Made by a program: the position numbers and the translations under genes. Source: Aliikangiella sp965214955 (GTDB lineage Bacteria; Pseudomonadota; Gammaproteobacteria; Enterobacterales; Kangiellaceae). Taken from it: a stretch of 64,000 nucleotides of DNA. The notes under the pieces are model-generated. The model worked only from the letters and a program-made list of their open reading frames with translations, did not search any database and was not told where the DNA came from. Below are positions 55,705 through 64,000 of the stretch, one piece after another (the first letter of the stretch is position 1; every line of letters starts with the position of its first letter). The DNA lies in assembly GCA_965214955.1 (NCBI GenBank), contig CBDCCU010000009.1, positions 682,001-746,000 on the forward strand, in the 5' to 3' direction.

Positions 55705-58094
55705 TAGCAGCTCCTTAATAGATCGCAAAGATCATTAACAACACCAGCGGCAGTGACTTCTCTACCAGCGCCAGGTCCTTGAATAATTAATGGATTGTCG
55801 TTGTACCAATGAGTTTTTATGAGAAACACATTATCGCAAGGGTTTAAGTTTGCAAAAGGGTGGTTTTGAGCCAATATTTTTAATGATAAAGTTAATGACT
55901 TTTGATTAAGCGTTGCTACATAGCGTAAAACACCATTTTGTGATTTGGCTTGTTGATAAAGTTTATCAAACTGTTCATCAATAACTTTTGAGTTATCCCA
56001 AAAATCATTAAGGCTATCACCAAAGTATTTTTCGTCGATGGCGGGGGTAAATTCTTCTTTTGCCTGATCAAAACCTGATTCTCTTGCCAAAATTCGGCTT
56101 TTTCTGATCACATCATTGCCCGATAAATCTTCACGAGGATCTGGCTCTGTTAGCGCATTTTCTTGGGCAATTTTAACCAAACTAGAAAAAGGTTTTGTGC
56201 CGTCGTATTGACTAAAAAGCCAAGATAGCGAGCCCGAAAAAATCCCACTAATTTCTTCAACTTGATCACCCGACTCATTAATTTTTTGTAAGATGGACTG
56301 AATTGGTAAGCCTGCACCAACCGTTGTATTGGTTAACCATTGACGATTGTTTTTAGCAATTTCGGCTTCAATACTTTTAGCATATTCTGCATTTGCGGGA
56401 GCAATCTTGTTGGCTGAAATAATATGCCACTGGTTTTGAGCAAAATTTAAATATTGACTGGCTACTTTTTCACTAGCGGTAAGATCAATAATGATCAACT
56501 CTTTATCTTTATATTGGTTTAGTTTTTCCAATAGCTGATTGTTGCTATTATCAAACTTGTTATCTAAACAAACATCATCTTCTAAAGTTAAACAGGATTT
56601 ACTGTAATTGTAGAAGCGGCTATTAGCGATTGCTTTAATTGATAATGCTCTATCAATTGATGATTCAATAATATTTTTTTTGCGCTTTAAAATATCAATA
56701 AATTGTTTACCAATATTGCCAAAACCTAGCACAACAATAGGAAGTGATGGTTCGATAATAAAGAAAGTATCATGTAGATCTTTAAGTAGTCTTTCAGCTT
56801 GTTTGTCTGCAATTAAGGTACATAACGTATGAGAGTTGCTTGGATAATGAATATGCTCAATATCAAACGCATCAATTCGCGATAGAAACTTACTGATCAC
56901 ATCTTTATTTTGTCGAATATTTTGACCAACCAAACTAATTAAGCTTAAATTTTTGTCGCTGACCTTAGCTTCGGCATCATTATTTTTAATGAGAATGTTA
57001 GTATCAAAACAATCTTTCGATTCAACATAAAAGGATAAACACTGTTTGCTTTTATCATAAGTATTAGCATAGGTGGCGATATGCTTTTCTAGAAAGTGTT
57101 TTTCAATTCGCTTAGCACTTATTTCGCTAATATTTTCAATTAAAATGTTTTTTAGAGACTTTTTAATGGTAATGGTTTTTACTTGCTTTTCATCATTGGC
57201 GTTTCGATTAATTTCCGTACCTTGGCTTTGATCAATTAAGCTGTTTTTTACATAGGCAATTGTATTAGTGCCAAGCAAAGGAGTAATCGTTTTTTGATGC
57301 AAAACATTAGCGCCAAGCTCTGATAAGGCTTGTGCTTCGCAATAAGATAAGTTTGCAACCTTTTGTGCATCATCAATGATATTAGGATCAGCGCTATAAA
57401 TACCATCCACATCGGTCCAAATGGTAATTGATTTAGCGTTTATTAAGCTTGAAATAACCGTAGCGCTATAGTCACTGCCATTGCGTCCTAAAGTAATGGT
57501 TTCGCCGTCTTTATTTTCGGCAATAAAACCAGGTAAAATTATTCGATGATTACTAATGCTGTTATAAACATTATTTAGGCTGTTTTGTGCAAATTTTGCA
57601 TCAAAAGTATCGCCTTCTTCATCATCGGTTATTTTTAAAACATTTTGTGCGGCTAAATCAATAACATTAATATTTAAGTTATCGCAATAAGCCTTTAGTA
57701 ACCTTGTTGACCAATCTTCACCAAAAGCAATAACCCGATGATAATTAGCTTTGTCTGCTAATATTTTTTCTATGGTTTTTAGATCATTACTGAGCGAAGC
57801 TTTAAATTTTTCTTGCAAAGGCAGTGTTAAGTCTTGGCTTAGTTTAAGTAAGTAGTTATTAATTTTTTCTACATACTGAGATTGACCTTGCTTCACATAT
57901 TCTAGCCAGTCAGTCACTTGCCCATTAGCTGAAACAACAATAATATCGCCAATATCCGTTTGTTCTTTTATAAAATGGGCAACCCGAGTAATCTGGTTGG
58001 CGCTTCTTAAACTTGAACCGCCAAACTTATGCACGTTAGGTTGCCATTTTGGATTTTGATCTTGCTTATCAAAAATAGCTGGTTGACTAGGCAT
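55704..58094 (-). CDS. metL: Bifunctional aspartokinase/homoserine dehydrogenase (MetL-type)
   Basis: Phosphorylates aspartate and reduces aspartate semialdehyde to homoserine. The 796 residues contain the kinase motif KFGGSS (24-29), GRNGSDYSATVISS, WTDVDGIYSADP, a central ACT-like region, then the dehydrogenase NAD motif VVLGFGNIGKQF (about 450) and ANKIAPA, TTVGAGLPIQ, FSGSLSWLFS. Its place between metB and metF and the MetJ boxes upstream support MetL rather than ThrA. It overlaps metB by eight bases. Confidence 0.94.
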   Translation of the reverse strand: MPSQPAIFDKQDQNPKWQPNVHKFGGSSLRSANQITRVAHFIKEQTDIGDIIVVSANGQVTDWLEYVKQGQSQYVEKINNYLLKLSQDLTLPLQEKFKASLSNDLKTIEKILADKANYHRVIAFGEDWSTRLLKAYCDNLNINVIDLAAQNVLKITDDEEGDTFDAKFAQNSLNNVYNSISNHRIILPGFIAENKDGETITLGRNGSDYSATVISSLINAKSITIWTDVDGIYSADPNIIDDAQKVANLSYCEAQALSELGANVLHQKTITPLLGTNTIAYVKNSLIDQSQGTEINRNANDEKQVKTITIKKSLKNILIENISEISAKRIEKHFLEKHIATYANTYDKSKQCLSFYVESKDCFDTNILIKNNDAEAKVSDKNLSLISLVGQNIRQNKDVISKFLSRIDAFDIEHIHYPSNSHTLCTLIADKQAERLLKDLHDTFFIIEPSLPIVVLGFGNIGKQFIDILKRKKNIIESSIDRALSIKAIANSRFYNYSKSCLTLEDDVCLDNKFDNSNNQLLEKLNQYKDKELIIIDLTASEKVASQYLNFAQNQWHIISANKIAPANAEYAKSIEAEIAKNNRQWLTNTTVGAGLPIQSILQKINESGDQVEEISGIFSGSLSWLFSQYDGTKPFSSLVKIAQENALTEPDPREDLSGNDVIRKSRILARESGFDQAKEEFTPAIDEKYFGDSLNDFWDNSKVIDEQFDKLYQQAKSQNGVLRYVATLNQKSLTLSLKILAQNHPFANLNPCDNVFLIKTHWYNDNPLIIQGPGAGREVTAAGVVNDLCDLLRSC

Positions 58095-59283
58095 GACAAG
58101 GTTCCTTTAAAACTTTGAGTTGGCTGCGATTAAAAGCGGTATCTAAATCTGCAATAAGCTCTTCTTCGCTTTCAATGCCAACTGAAACTCTAATTAAAGT
58201 ATCTTTAATGCCAGCAGTAACTCTTGCCTCTGGCGCCATTGCTGCATGAGTCATGGTTGCAGGGTGACAAATTAAACTTTCAACACCACCTAATGATTCA
58301 GCCAGCGAAAAATATTTTAATGAGCTAACAAAAGTTGTTAGGTTGGCTTTTTCGGTATCGAGCTCAAATGAGATCATGCCGCCGTAGCCTGATTGTTGTT
58401 TTTTAGCAATTTGGTGTGTTGTGTGCGAAGTTAATCCTGGATAATAAACTTTTGACACAAAAGGACTATTCACCAAATACTCAACAATTGACTGTGCATT
58501 TTGCTCATGTTGTTGTACACGTACTGCTAAGGTTCTTAAACCTCGCGTCGTTAAAAAACTATCGAATGGCGAGGCGGTAATACCAATACAGTTTGCCCAC
58601 CAAGAAATTTTTTCATGAAGCGCTTGAGTTGCGGCAACAACGGCACCACCAACCACATCACTGTGTCCGTTAATGTATTTGGTTGTTGAGTGAACAACTA
58701 CATCTGCACCAAGACTAATGGGTTGCTGTAAGCAAGGTGATAAAAAAGTATTATCAACAACTTTTATGGTGTTTTCATTGGCATAACTAAACACTCTTTC
58801 TATATCAACTACTTGCAGTAAAGGATTACTTGGTGTTTCGATCCATACTAATTTAGGGTTTTGCGCAAAAGCTTGCTCAAGAGCTTGCTCATCGTTTTGA
58901 TCAACAAATATTACACGGTACTCGCCTTTTTCACGCAATGTATTGAGCAGGCGATAAGTACCACCGTAGCAATCGTGTGGCGCTAAGATTAAATCGTTTT
59001 TATCTAGCAAATGAGTAACTAAATAAATAGCGGACATTCCACTTGATGTAACAACACCACCATAACCGCCTTCTAACTTAGCTAGTGATTCGGCTAATAT
59101 GTCTCGGGTAGGATTGCCCGAGCGGGTGTAGTCATATTTTCTCGGCTTATCTAAGCCTTCAAAAGTATAATTACTCGATAAATATAAAGGTGGAGTCACT
59201 GCACCATATTGAGTATCTGTTTCAATTCCTGCGCGAACAGAGTGTGTTTTGATGTTTGAAATATGTTGGTTAGCGTGTGTCAT
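58087..59283 (-). CDS. metB: Cystathionine gamma-synthase
   Basis: A PLP enzyme joining activated homoserine and cysteine. 398 residues with YTRSGNPTRDILAESLAKLE, SSGMSAI, the PLP lysine in STTKYINGHSDVVGG, and VGIESEEELIADL at the end. The sequence could also fit cystathionine beta-lyase or a gamma-lyase, but the operon position between metX and metL favours MetB. Overlaps metX by four bases (ATGA). Confidence 0.93.
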   Translation of the reverse strand: MTHANQHISNIKTHSVRAGIETDTQYGAVTPPLYLSSNYTFEGLDKPRKYDYTRSGNPTRDILAESLAKLEGGYGGVVTSSGMSAIYLVTHLLDKNDLILAPHDCYGGTYRLLNTLREKGEYRVIFVDQNDEQALEQAFAQNPKLVWIETPSNPLLQVVDIERVFSYANENTIKVVDNTFLSPCLQQPISLGADVVVHSTTKYINGHSDVVGGAVVAATQALHEKISWWANCIGITASPFDSFLTTRGLRTLAVRVQQHEQNAQSIVEYLVNSPFVSKVYYPGLTSHTTHQIAKKQQSGYGGMISFELDTEKANLTTFVSSLKYFSLAESLGGVESLICHPATMTHAAMAPEARVTAGIKDTLIRVSVGIESEEELIADLDTAFNRSQLKVLKEPCHA

Positions 59284-60326
59284 TTTGTTTCACCTATAAT
59301 TTTTTTGAATACGGTTTCTAACTTAAGCGTTTCTACAAGAAAAGCGTCATGCCCAATGGGTGTATTGATAACATGGAGCTGAGAATTGTTAATTAGTTGA
59401 TGGAGTTTTTTGACCTTAGATAAAGGAACAATTTGATCACTATCAAAAGCAATCAGATCGCACTTGCATTTTATGTCTTGTGGGTTGACTTGATGTAAGT
59501 CGATAGATAAAGAAAGCTGTTCATAGCGATTACAATCAAACCTTTGTGCAAACTTATTGGCGTTATAGTTAATGTATTGACCAATTTCAAAATTGATTGT
59601 GTGGTTGATAATTTCGGGTTTATTGCTAAATCTTTGGTTAAGTTCTTTTTCGCCACGATAACCAATTAAAGCCAATGAGCGTGCTAGTTTTAGCGCCAGT
59701 TTTTTATCACTTACTTCGCTTAGTATTGTTCTTTGCACATGTCTTTGAGCGGTTGAAATATTGCTATTTTCGTGTGCGGCACAAATGCAAATTAAATGTT
59801 GAACAGTTTCGGGGTATTTTGCAGCAAACGCTTGACCAACCAAGCCGCCATACGAGTTGCCAATAAAGTAGGCCACACTTTTAATATTGAGTGCATCAAT
59901 TAGCTGTTTAATGGCATCGGCTTGATCTTCTGTTGTTACCCACTCTTTGCCTGTTGATGTGAGGTAATTAACTGAAATAAACTGGTATTGATTAGGGTTT
60001 AAGGTGCTATTTTGTCCGATAAACTGGTTCCACCAACCATTAGCTTCACCATTATCAACAAGGTCTCTGCTTGATGAAATGCCACCCAAAACCACGATTA
60101 CAGGCTTGGTTTTATCACCGAGTCTAAAATATTCTAATTGGCTTTGCTTAAATGTGTCGCCAAACTTTAGCGGTACCCTATTTAAAGGAATACTTTTTAG
60201 TTCGCCATTGTAATTTAACTGATTGTTAGCGTTGCTATAGCCAGCGACAACTTGCTCATCTGAAAATATATTTTCAGCACTTTGAGCAATTATATTTTGA
60301 CTATGACATTGGTTATTTAAACTCAC
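59280..60326 (-). CDS. metX: Homoserine O-acyltransferase, MetX family
   Basis: Activates homoserine for MetB. The alpha/beta hydrolase fold of 348 residues has the nucleophile elbow GNSYGGLVG, Asp in LIAFDSDQIVPL and His in PIGHDAFLVE, an intact triad. ICAAHENSNISTAQRHVQR fits the MetX/serine-succinyltransferase-like branch, so the acyl donor may be succinyl-CoA (MetXS) rather than acetyl-CoA; sequence alone does not settle this. GTG start at 60326. First gene of the operon. Confidence 0.85.
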   Translation of the reverse strand: MSLNNQCHSQNIIAQSAENIFSDEQVVAGYSNANNQLNYNGELKSIPLNRVPLKFGDTFKQSQLEYFRLGDKTKPVIVVLGGISSSRDLVDNGEANGWWNQFIGQNSTLNPNQYQFISVNYLTSTGKEWVTTEDQADAIKQLIDALNIKSVAYFIGNSYGGLVGQAFAAKYPETVQHLICICAAHENSNISTAQRHVQRTILSEVSDKKLALKLARSLALIGYRGEKELNQRFSNKPEIINHTINFEIGQYINYNANKFAQRFDCNRYEQLSLSIDLHQVNPQDIKCKCDLIAFDSDQIVPLSKVKKLHQLINNSQLHVINTPIGHDAFLVETLKLETVFKKIIGETK

Positions 60327-60333
60327 AACAAAA

Positions 60334-60419
60334 AGACCTTTAGACGTCTAAACGTCCTTGCAGTTTATTATAATTTTTTTGAATGTCAAGATGTTTAGAC
60401 GGCTAATTGTGTGTATAAT
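60334..60419. promoter_or_regulatory. Divergent metX/metJ regulatory region with MetJ boxes
   Basis: Two arrays of the met box AGACGTCT. Array 1, 60334-60357: AGACCTTT, AGACGTCT (perfect), AAACGTCC. Array 2, 60389-60404: AGATGTTT, AGACGGCT. The metX -10 TATAAT is at 60367-60372 (minus strand) and the metJ -10 TATAAT at 60414-60419. Array 2 covers the expected -35 of both promoters and array 1 the metX start site, so MetJ should repress the operon and itself. Confidence 0.85.
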
Positions 60420-60448
60420 ATAACTATTATTTATAACAGAGGATAATC

Positions 60449-60697
60449 ATGACTAAGCAGTGGGACGGCAACTACATTAAGCCTTATGTAGAGCACGGTG
60501 AAAAGAAAGAAAAAATAAAGAAAATCACGGTTTCAATACCTTTTTCGGTATTAAAAGTGTTAACCGATGAAAGAACTCGAAGGCAGGTTAATAACTTAAA
60601 GCATGCAACCAATAGCGAGTTATTGTGCGAGGCATTTTTACATGCCTATACTGGACAGCCGCTTCCTACAGATGAAGAATTGAGCAAGAAAAAATAG
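60449..60697 (+). CDS. metJ: Methionine repressor MetJ
   Basis: A SAM-dependent ribbon-helix-helix repressor. The DNA-binding strand KKITVSIPFSVLK (about 24-36) and TDERTRRQVNNLKHATNSE are nearly identical to the E. coli protein. At 82 residues it is shorter than E. coli MetJ (105) and lacks the C-terminal helix region after the PLPTDEEL segment. RBS AGAGGATAA. Divergent from metX and convergent with cysK. Confidence 0.96.
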   Translation: MTKQWDGNYIKPYVEHGEKKEKIKKITVSIPFSVLKVLTDERTRRQVNNLKHATNSELLCEAFLHAYTGQPLPTDEELSKKK

Positions 60698-60714
60698 TAA
60701 CAAATAGATTGCTA

Positions 60715-60745
60715 TTCACACATAACAACCTTTGTTATGTGTGAA
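60715..60745. terminator. Hairpin between metJ and cysK
   Basis: Stem ttcacacataaca/tgttatgtgtgaa with a short loop, embedded in an outer weak pairing (ttgctatt/aatagcaa). No T-run is present, so the terminator function is inferred from position between converging genes. Confidence 0.55.
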
Positions 60746-60757
60746 CTTAAATAGCAA

Positions 60758-61717
60758 CTACTGGGCACTCAACCATTCATCATCTGAATGCTCGCTAATA
60801 TCTTCAAATAAGAATGTACTTAAATAGCGCTCACCCGTATCTGGTAGCATAGCTAGAATATTGGAGCCCTCGGGCGCTGTTTCTGCAACTTTTAGCGCGG
60901 TCCAAAAAGTAGCTCCTGCTGATAAACCGCAGAATATGCCTTCTTTGCTTGCAAGTTGTAAAGCCGTATCTCTTGCGTCATCATCTTTTACCGAATAAAC
61001 CGCATCATAAATTTCTTTATTCATCACATCGGCAACAAAGTCTGGTGTCCAACCTTGAATTTTATGCGGTTGCCAGTCTTTTCCTTGTAAAAGAGAAGCA
61101 CCCTCTGGCTCGGTTGCAATCACTTTAATATTAGGTCTTGCAACTTTAAGCACTTCGCCAACCCCAGTTATAGTTCCGCCAGTGCCATAACCACTAACAA
61201 AGTAATCAAGTGGTTGTCCCGCAAAAGCGCGCAGTATTTCTGGTGCAGTTGTATTACGGTGATATTCTGGATTTGCTTCATTTTCAAACTGGCGAGCTAA
61301 GAACCAACCATTTTTTTCTGCTAGCTCTGCCGCAACTCTAACCATACCTGTGCCTCTTTCTGCTGCGGGGGTTAAAATTACTTTTGCACCTAATGCTTTC
61401 ATTATTTTTCTACGCTCAACAGAAAAGGTTTCTGTCATTACGGCAACAAACGGATATCCCTTAGCCGCACAAACCATTGCCAAGGCGATCCCCGTATTAC
61501 CTGAGGTTGCCTCAACAACCGTTTGCCCAGGTTTAAGCTCACCTTTTTGCTCGGCATCGTTAATGATGGCATAAGCGAGACGATCTTTAACCGAAGCGAG
61601 TGGGTTGAAATATTCAGCCTTAACAAAAAGGTTAACCTTATTGGGGCCAAGGCGATTGATCTTAACAATTGGTGTGTTGCCAATTGTGTCTAAGATAGAA
61701 TCGTAAATGTTTGACAT
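60758..61717 (-). CDS. cysK: Cysteine synthase A
   Basis: O-acetylserine (thiol)-lyase. 319 residues with the PLP lysine in ASVKDRLAY (K about 44), substrate loop ATSGNTGIALA, phosphate loop GYGTGGTITGVG and GLSAGATFW. It makes cysteine from sulfide delivered by the CysH/CysI pathway encoded nearby. Divergent from cysB, its likely activator. Confidence 0.96.
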   Translation of the reverse strand: MSNIYDSILDTIGNTPIVKINRLGPNKVNLFVKAEYFNPLASVKDRLAYAIINDAEQKGELKPGQTVVEATSGNTGIALAMVCAAKGYPFVAVMTETFSVERRKIMKALGAKVILTPAAERGTGMVRVAAELAEKNGWFLARQFENEANPEYHRNTTAPEILRAFAGQPLDYFVSGYGTGGTITGVGEVLKVARPNIKVIATEPEGASLLQGKDWQPHKIQGWTPDFVADVMNKEIYDAVYSVKDDDARDTALQLASKEGIFCGLSAGATFWTALKVAETAPEGSNILAMLPDTGERYLSTFLFEDISEHSDDEWLSAQ

Positions 61718-61946
61718 TTGTAGTGCCTCTTAAAAAGTATGTTTGTTTAAATGGGATATTAGCGTCTGATTTTGAAGACTCAGCGAATAACAAATATGTT
61801 ACTCATTTATTAATCAATATTTTGTAATAGAAACACGACTTATGCGTCAGAAAGAAATAAGAAATAGTTGTATGCATATAGCAACAAGGCATATGTTGTT
61901 AAACTGTGACAATTAAAAGTATTTAACTTTTATTATTTTAGTTTAG

Positions 61947-62003
61947 TTGTTTCGTAAATTGCATCTATGCTAGGATTAAGAATAATTAGCCATCTAAACA
62001 TCC
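61947..62003 (+). promoter_or_regulatory. cysB promoter with MetJ-like boxes
   Basis: Candidate -35 TTGTTT (61947-61952), 18 bases, -10 TAGGAT (61971-61976). Downstream, AGCCATCT-AAACATCC (61988-62003) has the same first box and spacing as the metH array, and both leaders also share CCTATATAG. The 311-base cysK-cysB interval contains no gene. The remainder, 61718-61946, should hold the cysK promoter and CysB sites, but no consensus for these can be drawn with confidence. Confidence 0.5.
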
Positions 62004-62028
62004 GTGCGCCTATATAGAAAGTATCCAT

Positions 62029-63042
62029 ATGAAACTTCAACAGCTTAAATATTTAGTCTCAATTGCAGATAACAACTTGAGCATAACCGCAGCAGCTGAA
62101 AGTCTTTATACCTCTCAGCCGGGGATCAGCAAACAGCTACGCTTGCTCGAAGAAGAGCTTAACGTCACTATTTTTGAGCGTAGCGGCAAACAGTTAACTA
62201 GCATCACTGCCATAGGTGAAGAAATTATTCAAAAGGCTCGCAACATACTGCAAGAAACCTATAACATAAAGCAGCTAACTAGCGAGTCTTTAGATGTTAA
62301 TACTGGTAGCTTTGCTATTGCCACTACTCAAACTCAGGCTCAGTATATTTTGCCTAAGGTTTTTTCTAACTTTCATCAGCGCTATCCCAACCTAAGTATT
62401 AATTTACAGCAGGGCACTACCGATCAAATTATGGAATTGTTGCAAAGTCAGAAAGTTGAGTTTGCGATTGCTTCGGGTAATCAAGATCTTGGCTCAGATA
62501 TCGTTAAGATCCCTTGTTATCATTGGGATAGAGTATTGCTATTTCCATTTGATCATCCACTTGGTGATCTTAAAGAAATTACTTTGGCCGATGTTTGTCA
62601 GTACCCTATTGTTACCTACGAAATGAAAGATAAGAATGCTTCGAGTCTTTTTCAGGCTTGTAATCAAGCGGGGGTTAAGCCTAACGTTGTTTTTACTGCA
62701 CAAGATGCCAACATTATTAAAACCTACGTTAAAAATGGTTTTGGGGTAGGCATTATTGCTAGCATGGCGCACGATCCTAAAGCAGACAAAGATCTAATCA
62801 ACTACTCTACCAAAAAATTGTTGCCTCGTTGTACTACTTGGATTGCCTTTAATCGCAACTTATTACTACGCAACTATATGAAATATTTTATTCATTTATT
62901 TGCGCCCCACATTGCCGATACGGTATTCAACCAATACCGACCACAAGCGAATTTATCTTCTGTTGATTTAGTTAATCAATTAAGCGCAGATGAAGCTGAT
63001 ACAGAATCGAATTTACCTATGCACGAAAGCTGGCATATTTAA
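62029..63042 (+). CDS. cysB: LysR-type activator CysB
   Basis: Controls sulfate assimilation in response to N-acetylserine. The N-terminal winged helix-turn-helix reads MKLQQLKYLVSIADNN then SITAAAESLYTSQPGISKQLRLLE. The substrate domain has TTQTQAQYILPKVFSNF and GTTDQIMELL, as in CysB/Cbl. 337 residues, slightly longer than E. coli CysB because of a polar tail. CysB rather than Cbl is favoured by the neighbours cysK and cysH. Confidence 0.94.
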   Translation: MKLQQLKYLVSIADNNLSITAAAESLYTSQPGISKQLRLLEEELNVTIFERSGKQLTSITAIGEEIIQKARNILQETYNIKQLTSESLDVNTGSFAIATTQTQAQYILPKVFSNFHQRYPNLSINLQQGTTDQIMELLQSQKVEFAIASGNQDLGSDIVKIPCYHWDRVLLFPFDHPLGDLKEITLADVCQYPIVTYEMKDKNASSLFQACNQAGVKPNVVFTAQDANIIKTYVKNGFGVGIIASMAHDPKADKDLINYSTKKLLPRCTTWIAFNRNLLLRNYMKYFIHLFAPHIADTVFNQYRPQANLSSVDLVNQLSADEADTESNLPMHESWHI

Positions 63043-63122
63043 TCATCGGTTAAGTGATTAATTATGACACCGATAATTATCGCACTAATAAATGTCCTGC
63101 TGGCGAGCAGATAGAGTAGTAA

Positions 63123-63863
63123 TTATCGTGTCACGCTTTTTAGCATAGGCTCTGCGTCAAGATGTAATCCGCATTCTCTCTGCCGACCACCAAAGCGGGT
63201 ATCTTCTTCAAGCATATTTGCCGAAAGCGGCACTGTGCTGTGATGATCGCCAATAGAAACATACCCTTGATGCCATAAAGGGTGATAAGGCAAATTATGT
63301 CGGGTTAAATATTGATGCATCTGTTGATTATTCCAATCGGCAATAGGATGCACTTTAATTCGTCCTTTAAAAGGTTGAACAATTTCAATAGATTTTCTTG
63401 ATTGAGATTGACTACGTCTTAACCCAGCAAACCAAGTTCCAACATTTAAGTCAGTTAACGCTCGCTCCATTGGCTCAACTTTATTGCGCTGATTATATTG
63501 ATTAAGTTCGGTAACATCGTCTTGCCACTGTAATCCATAGCGTGCTTCTTGCCATGCTGGGCTAAGATCGGCACGATAAACCTTTAAGTTGAGAGATAGT
63601 CGCTCGGTAAGCTCATCAATAAATTGATAGGTTTCTTTAAACAAATACCCTGTATCAATGACCATTACTGGTATATCAGGATAAATTTGCGTTAAAGCAT
63701 GCAAGCTAACCGCCGATTGAGCACCAAAGCTTGAGGCTAGGGCAAAGTTTCCTGGTAGGTTTTCGAGTGCAAAACTCACTCGTTCTTGCACGCTAGCGCG
63801 GCTTAACCTAGCATTAATTTCTAGAAAAGATTGCGGATTTTCATAACTAATCATATTGCTCAC
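63123..63863 (-). CDS. cysH: Phosphoadenosine phosphosulfate reductase
   Basis: Reduces PAPS to sulfite with thioredoxin. 246 residues; FALASSFGAQSAVSLH forms the PP-loop, DTGYLFKET the substrate site, and Cys231 in ERECGLH-like RECGLH is the catalytic residue. The paired Cys motifs of Fe-S-containing APS reductases are absent, so it is a PAPS-type enzyme. A GTG start at 63863 overlaps the cysI stop in GTGA; ATG 63854 is an alternative. Confidence 0.94.
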   Translation of the reverse strand: MSNMISYENPQSFLEINARLSRASVQERVSFALENLPGNFALASSFGAQSAVSLHALTQIYPDIPVMVIDTGYLFKETYQFIDELTERLSLNLKVYRADLSPAWQEARYGLQWQDDVTELNQYNQRNKVEPMERALTDLNVGTWFAGLRRSQSQSRKSIEIVQPFKGRIKVHPIADWNNQQMHQYLTRHNLPYHPLWHQGYVSIGDHHSTVPLSANMLEEDTRFGGRQRECGLHLDAEPMLKSVTR

Positions 63864-64000
63864 CCATGAAAGTCGAGTCCATTATTAACCGCTTTAATAT
63901 GTTTTTGTCTGATTAAGAAATCACCAAAATATTCATTATTTTCACGGTTAGCGGCATAATCTTCAATTAACGGAGTTAATGCCGTAATGATCTGTTGCTC
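63860..64000 (-). CDS. cysI: Sulfite reductase hemoprotein, C-terminus (partial)
   Basis: The final 46 codons of a protein whose tail ALTPLIEDYAANRENNE followed by FGDFLIRQ matches the end of CysI (RPLIGRWA.ER..GEGFGDF). The stop TGA at 63860-63862 overlaps the cysH start. It reduces sulfite to sulfide, the product used by CysK. The rest of the gene is outside the window. Confidence 0.85.
   Translation of the reverse strand, partial: EQQIITALTPLIEDYAANRENNEYFGDFLIRQKHIKAVNNGLDFHG

Noticed and set aside
60384..60389. TTGACA (minus strand) as the metX -35
   Set aside because: It is only 11 bases from the metX TATAAT and has no alternative -10 at a proper distance.

Overview
The window reads as chromosomal DNA of an AT-rich gammaproteobacterium, probably marine and aerobic. 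The evidence is the gene content and order: MutY-YggX, ArgS-FtsN-HslV-HslU, RlmE-FtsH divergent to YhbY, Coq7 (ubiquinone synthesis), PilU, Kbl-Tdh, CysB, and a MetJ-controlled methionine locus. A placement near Kangiellaceae-like lineages is only a guess.

Layout. 1-1260: end of an unknown gene and two small membrane proteins. 1305-7601: a remnant integrated element bounded by an 89-bp direct repeat of the 3' part of the tRNA-Phe gene. It has no integrase, several orphan genes, a broken DUF6641-like gene, an IS3-family element and a truncated ATPase-type gene. 7558-11143: intact tRNA-Phe, then an SLC13 permease-mutY-yggX cluster. 11144-17914: trmB-glpE, then transketolase, a GapB-type GAPDH, phosphoglycerate kinase and class II aldolase (central carbon metabolism). 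18102-23868: a large Sel1-repeat lipoprotein, a DUF3857/transglutaminase protein and another lipoprotein. 23987-28024: an accessory hotspot at the 3' end of a DUF2189 membrane-protein gene. Three copies of that gene end bracket two toxin-antitoxin cassettes, the first broken by an IS30-family insertion. 28038-40041: a small 2OG-Fe(II) oxygenase, an AAA ATPase, coq7, kbl-tdh, yccF, a chemotaxis receptor, glutaredoxin, argS, ftsN and hslVU. 40075-49751: phosphate transporter with its PhoU-like partner, pdxH, ftsH, rlmE, yhbY, yjdM, pilU and an S9 peptidase lipoprotein. 49903-64000: methionine and cysteine metabolism (metH, metF, metL, metB, metX, metJ, cysK, cysB, cysH, end of cysI) with a delta-class carbonic anhydrase between metH and metF.

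How genes work together. metX-metB-metL-metF is one overlapping operon divergent from metJ, and the shared intergenic region is filled with MetJ boxes. metH has a similar box array. An almost identical array lies in front of cysB, which suggests that this organism links the cysteine activator to the methionine repressor. tkt-gap-pgk-fba forms a co-oriented sugar-phosphate cluster.

Most unusual region. At 23987-28024, two displaced but still open-frame alleles of the DUF2189 gene end mark successive arrivals of toxin-antitoxin cassettes. This resembles 3'-end-regenerating integration, but no integrase is visible.
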